From: Pyrus communis | Taxonomy: Eukaryota; Streptophyta; Magnoliopsida; Rosales; Rosaceae | Assembly (NCBI RefSeq): GCF_963583255.1 | Contig: NC_084805.1 | Coordinates: 7,246,827 to 7,310,826, forward strand | Length of the DNA stretch: 64,000 nt | Reading direction: 5' to 3' | In this document: positions 21,227-33,606 of the stretch, in pieces | How the letters are laid out: each line of letters begins with the position of its first letter | How positions within the stretch are numbered: the stretch's first letter is position 1 | The notes under the pieces: model-generated | Databases searched by the model: none | Told to the model about the DNA's origin: nothing | Seen by the model: only the letters and a program-made list of their open reading frames with translations | Translations under genes and position numbers: made by a program

Positions 21227-22663
21227 TAATATGGCGTAGCAGTTATCGTGGCAGACCTATGAGAATAATCAGACTAAGTGGTGTTATAGAGAAGATGTTT
21301 TAGAAAAGAAAGCACTTTTCAAGGGCAAAAACTCGTAATTTCGAGGGGATGAAGTGTGAATTCACCCTCAACTAGCAGTCACATCAACCACTTGGCAAGA
21401 TAAGGGATGCATCAAGGAATTACAAGCTTAATTCACCGAGAAGTAAACTCTGTAAAAGTGGCGGTAGAACAGGATGAAAATGACACTCAAATCAACTCTA
21501 AAAAAAAGGCTCCTAAAAGCTCTGCCATTTGCTTTATATCTCTTTTGTAGACCAGTCATCTTCCTTTTTTAGTTTTAGCTCCGCTGCATTCCTTTTGTAG
21601 CATTGATTTCATTTGTCGTTGTTTTGAAGCTTTTACCTTGTAAACTGGAGAAAGTGTGTCCGAGATGCATAGTGCCAGAAGACGTTGAAACATGCTCGAA
21701 CCTTTCAGATTTACGCTTTGTTATATTATTTTTGCCTTCAAATAACTTGCACTTTCATTACAAGTTATTTCCAGCATTTACTTACCAATATTTCAGTTTC
21801 AAAGTTATTATTTAACGTTCTTTACATTTGCTTAACTTTACTTTTGCTTAATAACTTCAACAAATCAAACTTTTCCTTTGTTCTTAATTCATGTTAAAAT
21901 GGCACATAACACTAACCAAAAGTCCTCGATCCAAGGCAAAGAAAAGAACTTTTTATGGACTTAATCCCTCCATAAACAATCCCTTGATCAAAGAAGTCTG
22001 GGCAACTTAAGGCCAAGTAACCGATTGATTCATGCACGAATGACTTTAAATATGCTGGTCTCATTAGTGGTGGCATGCTCAACATTTTTCTTAGCTTGGT
22101 AGAAAGCCTGATAGCTTGACAAAGGCTCCAAGGCATCTTTTAAATTAATACTCTAGAATTCACCATGCTCACAGAGGGAGTTGTGTGAGGCGCATTCCAG
22201 GGCGAACATAAGTGAGTTTCATCAGTTATATATATGGTACAATAGTCATGGACAAAGTGGTTGTGTTTCATGTAGACTTAATTACATAATGCCACTTATA
22301 GGATATTCAGTGTGAGTCCCTATTCCAGGGACTCCCACCACCACTTTTAAGAACTCATTTACGGACTTAAAGGGAATCTTTGTGTCCTTAATAGAATATT
22401 GTCTCTGAAAGAAGAGTCCTTATAGTAGAATCTCTAAATTTGAGGCTTTTAAGATTTTATGTGATAATTTGATTAGGTGCAAAATTTTCTTTTGCATTAA
22501 CTTTTTTTTTTAAAAATTAAATTAACATTACCTTGTAATAAAATATTTTTATGAACATTTTGACAAAAAGTAATGTAAATTCTGACACCAAAAAATACAT
22601 TGCTACATAATTAAAAGAAATACACTAATTCATTATCTAAAAGAAATACATCATACCTACACT
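21227..22663. other. unclassified, probably old retroelement DNA
   Basis: AT-rich, no intact coding sequence. 21330-21370 and 21590-21720 have the flavour of a plant LTR but no partner repeat is in the window. A 74-codon minus-strand frame at 21912-22136 is not convincing. Confidence 0.3.
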
Positions 22664-22672
22664 TAGTTTAAA

Positions 22673-24101
22673 GGGTAAATTACATTTTACCCCCCTTAGG
22701 TTTGAGGTCGATTGCAACCTCATACAACATCTTTAAAACATTTCAATTTCATACATTTACTTATTATTTTATTTCAATTTCATACATCCGTTAGAAAATC
22801 CGTTAAGTGATGACATGGCAAATATGTGATCCACATTTGTGCTGACGTGGCTGCCAAATTTGTGCCACGTGGCAAAAAAAAGATTTTAAAAAATAATAAT
22901 TTACCCTAAAATAATTAATTAAAGAAAAGTTTTTTTTTTTTTTTTTTTTTTTTAAAACCCTAAAACCCATGTCTTCCTTGACCCACCTTCTCCCTCTCCT
23001 TCACTCTCTTCACCTTTCCTCCATTCTCTCTCCCCAAAGACCTACTTTTCCCTCTTCACCTCCCCGACCCACCTTCTCCCTCTCCTTTACTTTCTTCACC
23101 TCCCCTCCATTCTCTTTCCCCAAAGACCTAGTCCTTCCTCTTCACCTCCCCGACCCACCTTCTCCCTCTCATCCACTCTTTTCACCTCACTTCCCTTCTT
23201 TCTCCTCAAATTAACCCTTTTAGTTTCTCATCATTGCTGCGCTCAAATCGTTGTTTCAACTCGGTCGAGACTGCTGATTCCAGCTCGTTGAAGGACTAGG
23301 CCCATGGAAACTTTGCTGAGACTCGGACCCTAACCATATTCAAAGATCCGTGGATTGCCAACACTGTGACTCCAGCGATGAACACAGTCACCAGTCCCAC
23401 CGAGCGCACTATTCGACGCATGAGCCTTGCCATGCTCGAGATCTTGCCATGCGGTGCGTTGCTAAGACTAGTCAGGCCCATGGTCAAATCTATGACCAAG
23501 ACCTCGACATTGCTCTGCTTTCTGGAGCCGGAAGAAGCACAGAGCTCAAAATCAGAGAGAGATTTGCAAGCTCAGTAAAGGTTCTTTGGCGATGGAAGTT
23601 CTTCATCCTTCCCGTCGTCGAGGAGGTGAAGAGTGAAGGTGAGAAGGGAGAGATTGATGTAAGCCATGGCGACTCACTCCACACAAAAACTGTTGAGTTC
23701 GAGCAAGAATCGAAGAACTCGGGGAGAAATCAAACCTCACAGTGATGAATATGGTTTGGCGGAACCAGCTGGACGGCGGCGGCGGGCTTGGGCTGGGAAG
23801 GCCCGGGAGCGCTGGCGGGAGGTTAGGTTGAGGGAAAGGAGGAAGAGGGTGATTAACGGGGCAAGAGGGTGATTGCCTAGATCTCTTTTTCAAATTTTTT
23901 GTTTTTGTTTTTATTTATAATATAAATTGATTTTTTATTAAATAATCTTTTTTTATTATTTTTTTATTCATATGGTGCAAAGTTAACAGCCATGTCCACA
24001 CAAATGCGGACCCTACATTTGCCACATCATCACTTAAAGATTAACTTAACATATTTTTTTGTAATTGACCCATACTTGAGGGAGTAAAATGTAATTTACC
24101 C
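22673..24101. mobile_element. Pack-MULE-like element with perfect 9-bp TSD
   Basis: Left end GGGTAAATTACATTTTACC and right end GTAAAATGTAATTTACCC are inverted repeats, flanked by the 9-bp TSD TAGTTTAAA at 22664-22672 and 24102-24110. Subterminal inverted blocks include GTTAAGTGATGACATGGCAAA against TTTGCCACATCATCACTTAA. The 9-bp TSD and long inverted ends define a Mutator-like element. There is no transposase. The middle (about 22960-23880) is GC-rich and contrasts sharply with the AT-rich arms, suggesting captured host DNA. Confidence 0.85.
22969..23880. pseudogene. GC-rich captured cargo of the second Pack-MULE
   Basis: 22970-23215 is C/T-rich with a ~98-bp direct repeat (CTCCCCGACCCACCTTCTCC occurs at about 23060 and 23145). 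23220-23880 is GC-rich and open on both strands for 60-130 codons, for example 23350-23745 plus and 23296-23499 minus. The minus-strand frame has a hydrophobic run (GLVTVFIAGVTVLAI). I do not recognise the source gene or know which strand was coding. Confidence 0.4.
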
Positions 24102-24110
24102 TAGTTTAAA

Positions 24111-24529
24111 AGAAATTAATAAAAAAAAAAAAATTGATTTGGGTTGAAGACGAATGATGTAAGCAGCTGCACGGCCCGCAAGGGTAACAAAATTTGATTT
24201 GGGAAAACAAATCACCACCCTTGATGCAAGTAGCAACAATGATGCAAGAAGCAGCTTTCGGCGACTCACTTCTACCCGCTCGTCATCAACATTTGGGAGT
24301 CAAGCTGCATAGTAGCACTCAGTTTAGTGGACCATCTTTTCCATTTAAATTGTCTAACCGGTCCACCATTTCAGATCCTATACTGTTTTTATATGTGAGT
24401 ACATACACCAAGTATTTGGTGAGTTACCATAGTTTAAGGACTCACTTTCCAATTCATTTTGTACCTATATTTGTTTTATACTCATTTTATGCGGTGATTG
24501 TCCCTATTTTGGGAGTCCATTAAAGATGC
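24111..24529. other. unclassified stretch
   Basis: No gene recognised. A 109-codon plus-strand frame at 24194-24523 has no recognisable domain. Confidence 0.3.
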
Positions 24530-24690
24530 TCTTAATAGTGGTATTCATCTTCACTTGTAAGAGAGAGGTTTTAGGTTCGATTCTCGCTAAAGGCAAATTT
24601 GAACCACATTATTGCTAGCTCATTATGAGGCTTAACCACTCCCTCACCCCCTTAATATAGCAAATATCGTTTGTTAAAACAAATTACAGA
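24530..24690 (+). mobile_element. tRNA-derived SINE, copy 4
   Basis: Plus-strand copy: GTGGTATTCATCTTCACTTG, then a B-box-like GGTTCGATTCTCGC, then TTTGAACCACATTATTGCTA, ending TTTGTTAAAACAAA. Same family as 14743-14929, which lies in the opposite orientation. Confidence 0.65.
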
Positions 24691-25089
24691 ATATATGTAC
24701 CGGATCAAAGCTATATTTGAGGGAAAACTAATGATTTAATTATTTGAATAAGTAGCAGTTAAAGCAACTTAAACTGATTAGAACTACATCCTTAATGGGA
24801 GGATGAGTTGCAACTAACATGTAATACTTTGGTCTCTCTTCTCGGGTCTATGTGATCTTCTTTACGAAAGGAAATTGCCCCATTGAAAGTTGTGGGATCC
24901 AACTTGTAACCGAGCCAAGAGAAGACAAGCACAAACATGGCATCAATGTCTTCTACAACAAGTAAGAAGTCTTAACTGAGAATTGTAACCTTAATGTGTT
25001 AATACTTTAATAAATGCAGTACAACTCTATGTATATAGCAAAACTATTTGTAAAGGTTTGTTTGTTTCGATCCTTATTATAGACAACAT

Positions 25090-28000
25090 GTTGTATCAGA
25101 GCCACACAAATTAAACCCCATAATGGACAAATATAGATTCATGATTCTGCTGTGCAGAATTTGATGAACTTGTTTAAATGTTGCTACATTTTCTCCTTCT
25201 GTGATGAATTGTATGTCATGGTTGTTCTTAGATATATTGATTCTTTCTATGGATCAATCTGTTAATCCGTGTTTTCTCTATTAAAACTTGAACTATAATT
25301 CATCAAAAATTCTTCCAATATGTTGTTGTCAGTCTAATTTGCTCATAAGTCCAATAATGAAGCATTATCAAATAAAAAAAATTATGTAGCAATAACATAT
25401 TTAGAGATTTTTGAGACAAATTTTGCATAACACCAAGGTGTAGGACACAATTTGATTCCTCATAATCTTGTACTGTTGTGATTTACAAGGATAAGTTTAC
25501 TAGGTTCATTTGTATGATCAGTGTATAATGAGTGATGGAATTCATGCTATTTGTGTACTTTTAACTTACTCAAAGATAATGTTATACATATAATCTTGAT
25601 ATATTATGACTTGGCTAATGCTAGATTTGGAACTCATAGTTATGATGGACAGTTTATTGCCTAAAGGTGTTCCCCAAAGGTGTAACTGAAGCCATAATTC
25701 AAGTATGATAAGAAGTTTTGTATCACTTATTGATCATGTACTTATGAAGTGTTCCAAATCATTTTGAGTTAACTAATTTCAATATGCTGAGTTTAGTAAA
25801 TTTTGAGAAGTTGAATGGCAACAAATTTAAAGCATGGAAGCAACAAATTGAAATGAACTTTGAAATGTTGGAATTTAACATTGCATTCAAGGCTCCTCAT
25901 CATTCAACGTCAGTGTTTTAAAAAACTAGCCTCGGGGAGTGCCTAGGCGCCCTTGGAGGTAGGGTTGCTGGGTTTTTGCCTCTGTTTTGTGGGGGTAGGT
26001 GTAAGGAGGCGTTGGGGCACGCCTAGGCGGCTGAGGTGCGTCCGGGCATTCAGTTGGGCATTTTTTCATTCCAAATCCAGGTCTATTTCTGCCATTCCTC
26101 CATGTGCTGTTCTAGTTTCAGGGAAGAAGAAAGAGAGAGAGTTTCTCTCTCCAAATCCTAGTGGCAAAGTCTAACTCTAACTTTTTTTATTTTTTATTTT
26201 TATTAATTATTGCCCATTCATATTCTGCCACCTAGCATTTTGATTAGCCAAGATTTATTTCTCTTGAAATTTCCTATAACGACTCCACTTAACCATTATT
26301 TCCTTTAAATTCCCTATAATAACTACTCCACTTAAGCTTTATTTCGTTTTAAATTCCCTATAATAGCTCCACTTAGCCTTTATTTCCTTTTGAATTGCAT
26401 ATAATTGCTACATTTTGCCTTTATTTCCTTTCAAACTCCCTATAATTATGGCCACTCAACCTTATTTTTCTTGAAGTTCACTATAAATTGCTTACAATAA
26501 AATAAATAATTACAACATTTTAAGACTATATAAATAATTTTCAAGTACAACAACACTTAGTAATGAAGAAGATATTAGCTTTGGTTTAGTTATAATTATA
26601 TTTGTTTTACAAAGTATTATACTATATATATATAATTATATATGCAATATATATTAAGTTATTTAGGTCCCGTGAGGCCTCACCTCACGCCTAGGCAGGG
26701 GGGGCTATCCATGGAACGCCTCGCCTATGGCTCCGCCTTTTAATACATTGTTCAACGTTGACTAATGAAAGTACTACACAAGAAAGAGAGTATTTTACAA
26801 AGTAGGATAAGGCAAATCAAATGTAACTACTCATCATGCAAAATGCAATGAAGGATGTGAGGTACACATCAGAGGAGGCATTCTAGCTTTCATAATGTTG
26901 CTCTAGACACAATCCTTTGATCTAGCTAAAGTGGTGAGATCATGTACCAACTGCAAACATGATTGCAAAGATAGACGTACCTAACAAATTTCGAGTTAAC
27001 ATCACCAAAGGATGTGCCGTCTCTAAAGGATGGTTGGCCGCCCCTGTTGGACAACCCGATAATCAATAGATAGCTAATCAATCTGTCATTAACCTAAAGT
27101 ATGACAGATCACTTGGTTCATATGATTTACTTCCCTAAAAGAGGAAGGATAAGGCACAAAATGAAACCATATTCGTCTACATGATTATTTGATCAGTCAT
27201 GGTTATGTAAATGCCCTTGCGTCTTAAACTAAGAAGTTATATTTCGTATTGCTAGAGTTGCAGTTTATGTCCATGACATGAATCTCACTAAGGCCTTGGA
27301 AAAGCTTGAGAAAACTGCCTTGCACCTGAAGACGGTATTTGAGATAAAGGATCTTGGGAAAACTTGTATATGCATTGACCTGAAGTTCAAGCATTGTTCT
27401 GACAGTATTTTGGTCCACTAGTCGAACTACATCCCGAAGATATTACCTTTCAAGTAAATATGATCATCCATACGCTATATGCAAATGAGACCCTTGAAGA
27501 GGTTGTGGAACCCGAAGTTCCATATCTAAAGTTCAAATTTGGTGTTGTTGTACTTAGCTCATTACATTGACTACACATTTCACTAGTTTTTCATCTAGTT
27601 GTAAAGATGCAGTAATATGCCTACACACAACCATATTTTTTTGCTACCTTGAAGGTACTACGAATTTGAACTTATCCTTATGTATCTTGAGCATATCCAA
27701 CGCGTAATCCCCAATCCATGAAGACTAGGGCACATATATCAACCAGACTAAGACATGATACATCAACAAAGCCAACGCTAAGCATATTGCATCTATATCA
27801 CATCAGCAGAACATTAGGAGATTGAAGTCATACAATCTGATATAAGATAACCTTGCCAACCCTCTTCAAGAAGTCACTGCCGAAGTCAACCTTCCAGATG
27901 CTTATTCGAGGAATTGGTATGTGTAACTATTTATTTGTAGAGCTTGTAGTTCTCATTTGGAAGTTATGTCAAAATTAGAGGGAGTATCCAGAAGTATACT

Positions 28001-28100
28001 CACTTGATCTTAATGTACTCTTTTTCCCTACAATTAGGAGCATATTTTTCATTGAGTTTTTGCTACCTGACTAGGTTTTAATGAGATACCCATCCTAGGC
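25090..28100 (+). pseudogene. Ty1/copia retrotransposon wreck (gag, RT, RNase H pieces)
   Basis: A primer-binding-site-like TTGTATCAGAGCC at 25094-25106 is complementary to initiator Met-tRNA (canonical TGGTATCAGAGC, one change). Copia gag motifs follow at 25795-25900 (LNGNNFKAWKQQIE) and resume at 26760-26880 after a hAT insertion. The end of reverse transcriptase is at 27240-27420: the catalytic box reads YVHD instead of YVDD, then LEKTALHLKTVFEIKDLGK. The RNase H end is at 27850-27930 (KKSLPKSTFQMLIRGIGM). Protease, integrase and most of RT are missing, and frames shift repeatedly. The left LTR is not clearly matched to the LTR fragment at 28384, so more than one Copia insertion may contribute. 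Confidence 0.7.
25911..26750. mobile_element. non-autonomous hAT element inside Copia gag
   Basis: Ends CAGTGTTTTAAAA and, inverted, CAATGTATTAAAA. The 8-bp TSD TTCAACGT is perfect at 25903-25910 and 26751-26758. Subterminal GC-rich GCCTAGGCG motifs occur at both ends. It interrupts the Copia gag frame, so it is younger. Inside, 26260-26470 holds about five degenerate ~50-bp units built on TTTATTTCCTTT...CCCTATAAT...CTCCACTTA. Confidence 0.85.
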
Positions 28101-28383
28101 TAATTATAGCCTTGTGGGAGTTTTACTTGCGTCATGAAGACGTATAGTTTTAACTTTATGCAATTTCTCACATTTTTTCTTAGTCTATGGGCTTTTATCC
28201 CATATTGGGTTATACCATAGCGAGGTTTTGTAAGTTTTACTACCAATGCATTCTTTTGTCGATTCGAGACTCGCTTTCGCTACTTGTGCCGACTAGATGA
28301 TACGACTTCATTAACTACTTCTACATTTTTCACAAAGATTTGGTGCACCATTTATTTGAGTATTTACACACTCAAGGAGAGTG

Positions 28384-28661
28384 TTGCAATCCTAATTTTG
28401 TTAAAAACGTGGTTGTGTAAATCCTTATTGGATTCTGTAGTATGTTTCAGATAATTTCCTAATTATATTATAATGCTTAAAGGGTAAGGAATTTACATTC
28501 CCTACTATTATAAATAAAGGCGCAATGGGGGTGAGAAATCACACCTCCGAATTCATCCAATTCTCTCTACTCCTTACCGCACATTTCTCTCTCTCCCTCT
28601 TTCTCTCTCTTTCTCTCTCTTTCTCTCTCTTTCTCTCTCTATAATTCTCTAGTAAAGTAGG
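28384..28661 (+). repeat. Copia-type LTR fragment with TATA box
   Basis: Begins TGTTGCAATCC after the purine-rich AAGGAGAG, contains TATAAATAAA at 28509-28518, and runs into TTTCTCTCTC minisatellite sequence at 28580-28640. It is cut by the solo LTR inserted at 28662. Confidence 0.55.
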
Positions 28662-31208
28662 TGATAGGAGCATATTCATGCGACTTAAATGGCTTGTTCT
28701 CGTGCATTTACGTTATGTTTCTCTAGTTATTTTAGTCCTTTATGCTTCTTTTGTGTGTTTTCAGGTTCTAAGGGCCTAGGGAGCAAGAAAGTGCATTTTG
28801 AGGCCATTTGGAGCATTTTTGGGCATGGATTGGATAGCTTATCCATGGAGCCAAAAGGATGGACGAATTTGAAGGCCTTGTATTCACTTTGGACATAAAA
28901 CAAAGGGCCTAGCCCATTCTCTCTTGTTCTCTCCCTTATAGCCATGCAAAGAACCATCCATTCCATCAAAAACAATCCATCAATTCACATGCAAAACCAC
29001 CATTAACACACATGCACCCAAACAAAGCCAACCTAGCTAACCCTACATGCATTCTTTATTCACTCTTCATCATTGCATTCATTCTCCAAACACTTTCATT
29101 AATTAAAACACATTTGCACATCCATTCATTCTTTCCCCAAAGCCGTGCATTCCCAATCCCTTTCCAACATTTCACATGCATTTCCACCTTGGTCATGCTT
29201 TCCCATTTCATTAATCATTCACTTTGCATTCATTCAATCAACCCACATGCACTTTAATTATTCAAACATGTAGCCACATAATCATTCACCCTATCCATTC
29301 TTTGTCACAAAACAATGTCACATACACTCATCATCACACAACCTAGCTAACCCTACATGCATTATTTATTAACTCTTCATCATGCATCAACATTTTAAAT
29401 CATCAAAAAATCAACCCATTGCCGTGCATAATTCCTCAACCATTTCAGCCACATTCTTCCACTTTGCCTTTCATCATTGCACCACAAATCAATCAACACA
29501 TGCATTCCCTTCACATTCACCCACATGTCCATTTAATCATTCAACCACATTCCCATTAACCACAAAACAAATCACCAACACACATGCATCCTGAAATTCT
29601 TTGCCGTGCAATCACATGCATTTCCCTTGACATTTTCAGCCATCACACTTCATCATTACACCACCATTCACTCTTTAACCCACACACACTTCACACAAAC
29701 AACATTCACATGCATTCACATGCATTTTCAACACAAAACACACTCAAAACCGTGGCCACCTTTGCATTTCAGCATTCCCATTTGCATTTTCAGATTTCCA
29801 GCTTTCCAACCTAGCCACATTCACATGCATTCACTCATAATCATTCACCAAACTTGCAGCCACATTTCCACCCACCTCCTAGCTGTCATGTTCCCTCCAT
29901 TACTCCTATAAATAGCCTTGCATTCATTCATTCAAGGAACATCTCATTCCATTGTAGATACCACAACACAAACACTCCATTCCTTCTCTAGCCGTGAGTT
30001 TCTCTCCATTTTCTGCACCATTTTCTCCACCACTCCTCACCTATTTCCATAATTCCTTTTCCATTCCACACTTCCATCCCCCAAACCAATTATCCCTAGA
30101 CCTTATGCTACAATAAAGAGGAAGAGAAGAGGGCCTAAACGTTCATACAATTCAAGTTTGAGTTGTTGGAATGTTTAGGCGTTTCTTTGATTTCAATGTT
30201 TAATTTCAATTCTCTTTGTTTTGTATGAGGAACTAAACCCCCCTTTAGCTAGGGGGGGATTCGAAATATATGTTTATGCTTGCATTTTGATTTGATTACT
30301 TCTAATTGCGTTTCATAAGTTGTGGATTCAATTTGTTTAACCGTTTGATTGATAACTTATTTATGTATGTTTATTAAGAATGCGCGCTTAATTTTCATGC
30401 ATGAATATGACGCTAGAATATAAGTGAGTTTCACCTAATCGTTATGAACTTATATTCACAAGTAGTGGAGGTTGCTTATAAACAATCGTGTTAAACGAAT
30501 TCTTGGCATAAGTTTCATGCAATCATAGTAACGAATGCCTCGTCAACACTTATAGTTTTCATGATGCTTAATGATTCTTGCTTGTTTCTCTATTATGCAA
30601 TTCATGTAGGGAACTTGTGAGGAATGCTTTGGGTTGTCGTATGCAATCATCCAATTCATTAACTTAAGGAAAACTTGACGGTTAATTTAAGCGGACCTAA
30701 TTAACCCGGGGTGTTGAGAATTAATGGTTTATTGAAATGCAATTGGAAACCATTTTATTATGCAAGTGTAACATGTATGGAGATGAACCCCTTAGCTAGC
30801 CATACCATCCATTCATTTCCGTCAATTTCATATTTACAATTTGTTTTCTTTACAATCTATCCATTTTAGTTTAAATTCGTCCAAAATCAATCCCCCCCCA
30901 TATTTCGTTTAAGTCTTAGTCTTAATCTTTCTTATTTTTAGTTTTGAATTCTTCGAGTTTAGTATAGCATTTTAGTTTGTGTTTTTAAAAGCATTTTGAG
31001 TCTTTTGATTTGTTTTAGTGTTTTAAAGTTTAGTTTTACATTCTTTGAGTCTAGTTTAGTGTTTTATATTATGTTTTTACGTTTTTAAGTCAAATCCAAG
31101 TGATTAATAATCCCTCCTAATCCCCGGTCCAGAACGATCCCTACTTGCACCTATACTACAATTTGACAAAAAGAGGGTTTAGTTTGTGTGCGTATAAATA
31201 TCGCACCA
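28662..31208 (+). mobile_element. 2.5-kb solo LTR, probably Ty3/gypsy
   Basis: Starts TGATAGGAGC and ends ATCGCACCA (TG...CA) with the perfect 5-bp TSD GTAGG at 28657-28661 and 31209-31213, so a solo LTR left by LTR-LTR recombination. The closing block (GATCCCTACTTGCACCTATA near 31135) is typical of large plant Ty3/gypsy LTRs. A TATA box TATAAATA lies at 29907-29914. The interval 28980-29880 is almost free of G on the plus strand and studded with ACATGCATTC motifs. Confidence 0.8.
29907..29914 (+). promoter_or_regulatory. TATA box of the solo LTR
   Basis: TATAAATA in a CCTATAAATAGCC context, 1.25 kb into the LTR, downstream of the CATGCA-rich region. Confidence 0.6.
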
Positions 31209-31213
31209 GTAGG

Positions 31214-31989
31214 CATATTATATTAAATAATGTAATATCTAGTTTTCAAAAATTCCCCACATGAGTGAAAAATTAAGAGCGGACCAGAGATGTATTGGGA
31301 GATGTGTCTTTTGGACTTGAACCTTCCTTAGCAAATACTTATCGAATATACTGGTGCACAATGTGTATAAGAGATATTGAACCGTGTATAGTAAATCAAA
31401 ACAATAAACAACATGCATCTATTATCCGAATATATTATGGTTCATATTGTTGTGTTCATTTTGGTTGTGAACAAATCCCGGATTCATGAAAGCTTTAGAG
31501 AATTTAGCCATATCATTCTCATAAAAGCGACCCCACTTATACTCTCACATAGGTGACCACTGATTAAGAATAGTCCGCTCTATTACCCTTATTTATAAGA
31601 TATCAGTGTCATTAAACATAAATATACACCCTATCACTTCTGTAGACAACACACTTCTTCCACCATAAGAATGAGGTATATAATGTGTGAACTTCTTTGA
31701 ATCATTGCCCTACTAGTTTTTCTATTGAACTTAGACAATGGGATCTCCAAAAAAAGACTAGTTAGGTTTATGCCGGGCTGATTTATTGGTTATGTTGGTT
31801 TTAGCCTTATTCCCTTCCTTAATCAACTTAATCTCTATTCAAATCTTTAATTATTGGATCCATTATGTTCATTATTTCTTATGGTGTGCACAGTCCATCT
31901 TATGAAATTGTATTTCATACGAGAATATTAATTCCTCAAAACATATAGAGATTTACTATGTAAATTTCTAAAGCTCTTGAAAAAATTCT
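31214..31989. other. unclassified stretch, probably retroelement remains
   Basis: AT-rich, no coding sequence recognised. It should begin with the right half of whatever element the solo LTR interrupted, but I could not match it to the 28384 fragment. Confidence 0.3.
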
Positions 31990-32567
31990 GTAGAATTATC
32001 AGAGAGACGAGTCATACAGCCCACTTCCAACAACACTGATATTGTCTCCAACTTGGTAATTACCACCTGCACAATTTGTCAGGTGTAAGATTTTATCACA
32101 AAAGGCCTCGGTATTAATTGGAGTGGGGTTATGGTATTTATACTCTTCTTTTGTCATTGATATGGTCGATGTGGGACATTTCAATACGCCCCTCACATGG
32201 GACCCAATTAGTGGGTCACATGTGGGAGATCCACACATTGACAACCACGTAGAGCTAAGGGAACTCACCCTACATGTGGGGTCAGGTGACCCATCATCAT
32301 CGCGTGGGGATAAAGGGACCCACCCATCACGTGACAGTATGGTACGGGCCCGCTCTCTGACTCTGATACCATGTAGAATTATCAAAGAGACGGGTCATAC
32401 GGCCCACTTCCAACAACACCGATATTGTCTCTAATTTGGTAATTACCACTTGCACAATCCATCAGGTGTGAGAGTTTATCACAAAAGGCCTCGGTATTAG
32501 TTGGAGTGAGATTATGGTATTTAAACTCTTATTTTGTCATTGATACGGTCAATTTGGGACATTTCAA
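31990..32567 (-). mobile_element. TRIM (miniature LTR retrotransposon), complete
   Basis: Two direct repeats, 31990-32183 and 32372-32567, share long identical blocks (CACAAAAGGCCTCGGTATTA, for example). On the minus strand each LTR runs TGAAATGTCCC...TTCTACA. The primer-binding site TGGTATCAGAG, complementary to initiator Met-tRNA, abuts the LTR exactly at 32361-32371. A purine-rich TGAGGGGCG (inverted, near 32187-32195) precedes the other LTR. The internal region is only 188 bp and non-coding. These are the diagnostic parts of a TRIM. Flanks (AATTC and ATAGA) do not form a TSD. Confidence 0.85.
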
Positions 32568-33469
32568 TAGATTCTCCCACATTTAACGTGTCTGTAATAA
32601 AACCTCTAAGCTTTTCATACCTTAAAATAGCTCATTAGAAGAGATAATTATTATTTATTCTCTCTGTTTTAAGAATTAAGCAAATTACTCTGCAATTTAG
32701 ACATTATGTTTAGCCCTTACTTTACTAAAACTATCACAAAGTACGTAGGACTATCCTCTAAAAACTTTCAAGCCAATCTGCCTTGTCTAAGGCATATTCA
32801 ACTCCATTGTGCACTACACTTCTTATGTTCAGGATTTCCTTATGTTAATGCATGCATATCCACCGCCGTACTTTGACTTCATATTGTCAAAAATTTAGAG
32901 ATAGTCATTTCTTTTTTTGTTTCCAGTTTTTAGTTTTAACTCTTTTGAAAATTAAAAACTGAAATCTAGTTTAGTAATTATTTTCAGCTTTCAGTTTTAA
33001 AAATAAAAAATAAAAAAATGAAACTCAATGACAAATTTTGAAAACTCAAGACAATAGTTTTTATTTTATTTTTTTATTTTTTTTGAAAACTGAAAGTAAT
33101 TACCAAACAAGATTTCAGTTTTCAGTTTCAAAAAAATTGAAAACTGAAAACCAAATGGTTATCAAACGGCCCCTACATTATTGACTTTTAGGTATTTTTT
33201 TAATTACGAACAATTTACTACTCTAAGCTAGACTAAAGAGATGAGAAATGTTTGACCTTGGAACACATTGGGTTGAAAAGAAATGTCTCATCCACTAGAG
33301 CAATCCACCGCTTATTTTTAGGTATCTTAATATACAATATTATTGTAGTGTGATAAAACAATAAACATGAAGTTCAAATTGTCTGTGCATTCTAAGGGGA
33401 AAGAATAGTTATTCTTACAAGTTTACAAGAAACAATACGATACTTGTTATACAAGAAAAGTAATTACGA
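32568..33469. other. AT-rich stretch with a palindromic region
   Basis: No gene. 32915-33160 contains inverted copies of TTTCAGTTTTC/GAAAACTGAAA around a central AT-rich core and ends near ATCAAACGGCCCC, which suggests a decayed hAT-type MITE. Ends were not resolved. Confidence 0.35.
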
Positions 33470-33477
33470 TAAGAGTA

Positions 33478-33598
33478 GGGCATTGTTATTAGCACTCCAA
33501 AAATCTCATTCTACACTCCAAACTTTTTATATTAGGAAAGAAAAATACATTTGTGAGAAGTGTAGAATGAGATTTTTGGAGTACCAATAATACTTCCC
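33478..33598. mobile_element. 121-bp palindromic MITE with 8-bp TSD
   Basis: Arms contain ACTCCAAAAATCTCATTCTA and its inverse, with ends GGGCATTG and, inverted, GGGAAGTA. The TSD TAAGAGTA is perfect at 33470-33477 and 33599-33606. An 8-bp TSD points to the hAT superfamily. Confidence 0.8.
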
Positions 33599-33606
33599 TA
33601 AGAGTA

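Noticed and set aside
21912..22136. 74-codon minus-strand frame faintly like a retroelement RNase H region
   Set aside because: No catalytic motif can be seen and no neighbouring retroelement domain supports it.
29382..29911. Open frames of 70-101 codons in the solo LTR
   Set aside because: They result from the G-poor, His/Ser/Thr-coding ACATGCATTC repeats, not from coding selection.
31999..32434. 128- and 103-codon frames overlapping on opposite strands
   Set aside because: They span LTR, primer site and interior of a TRIM, which is non-coding.
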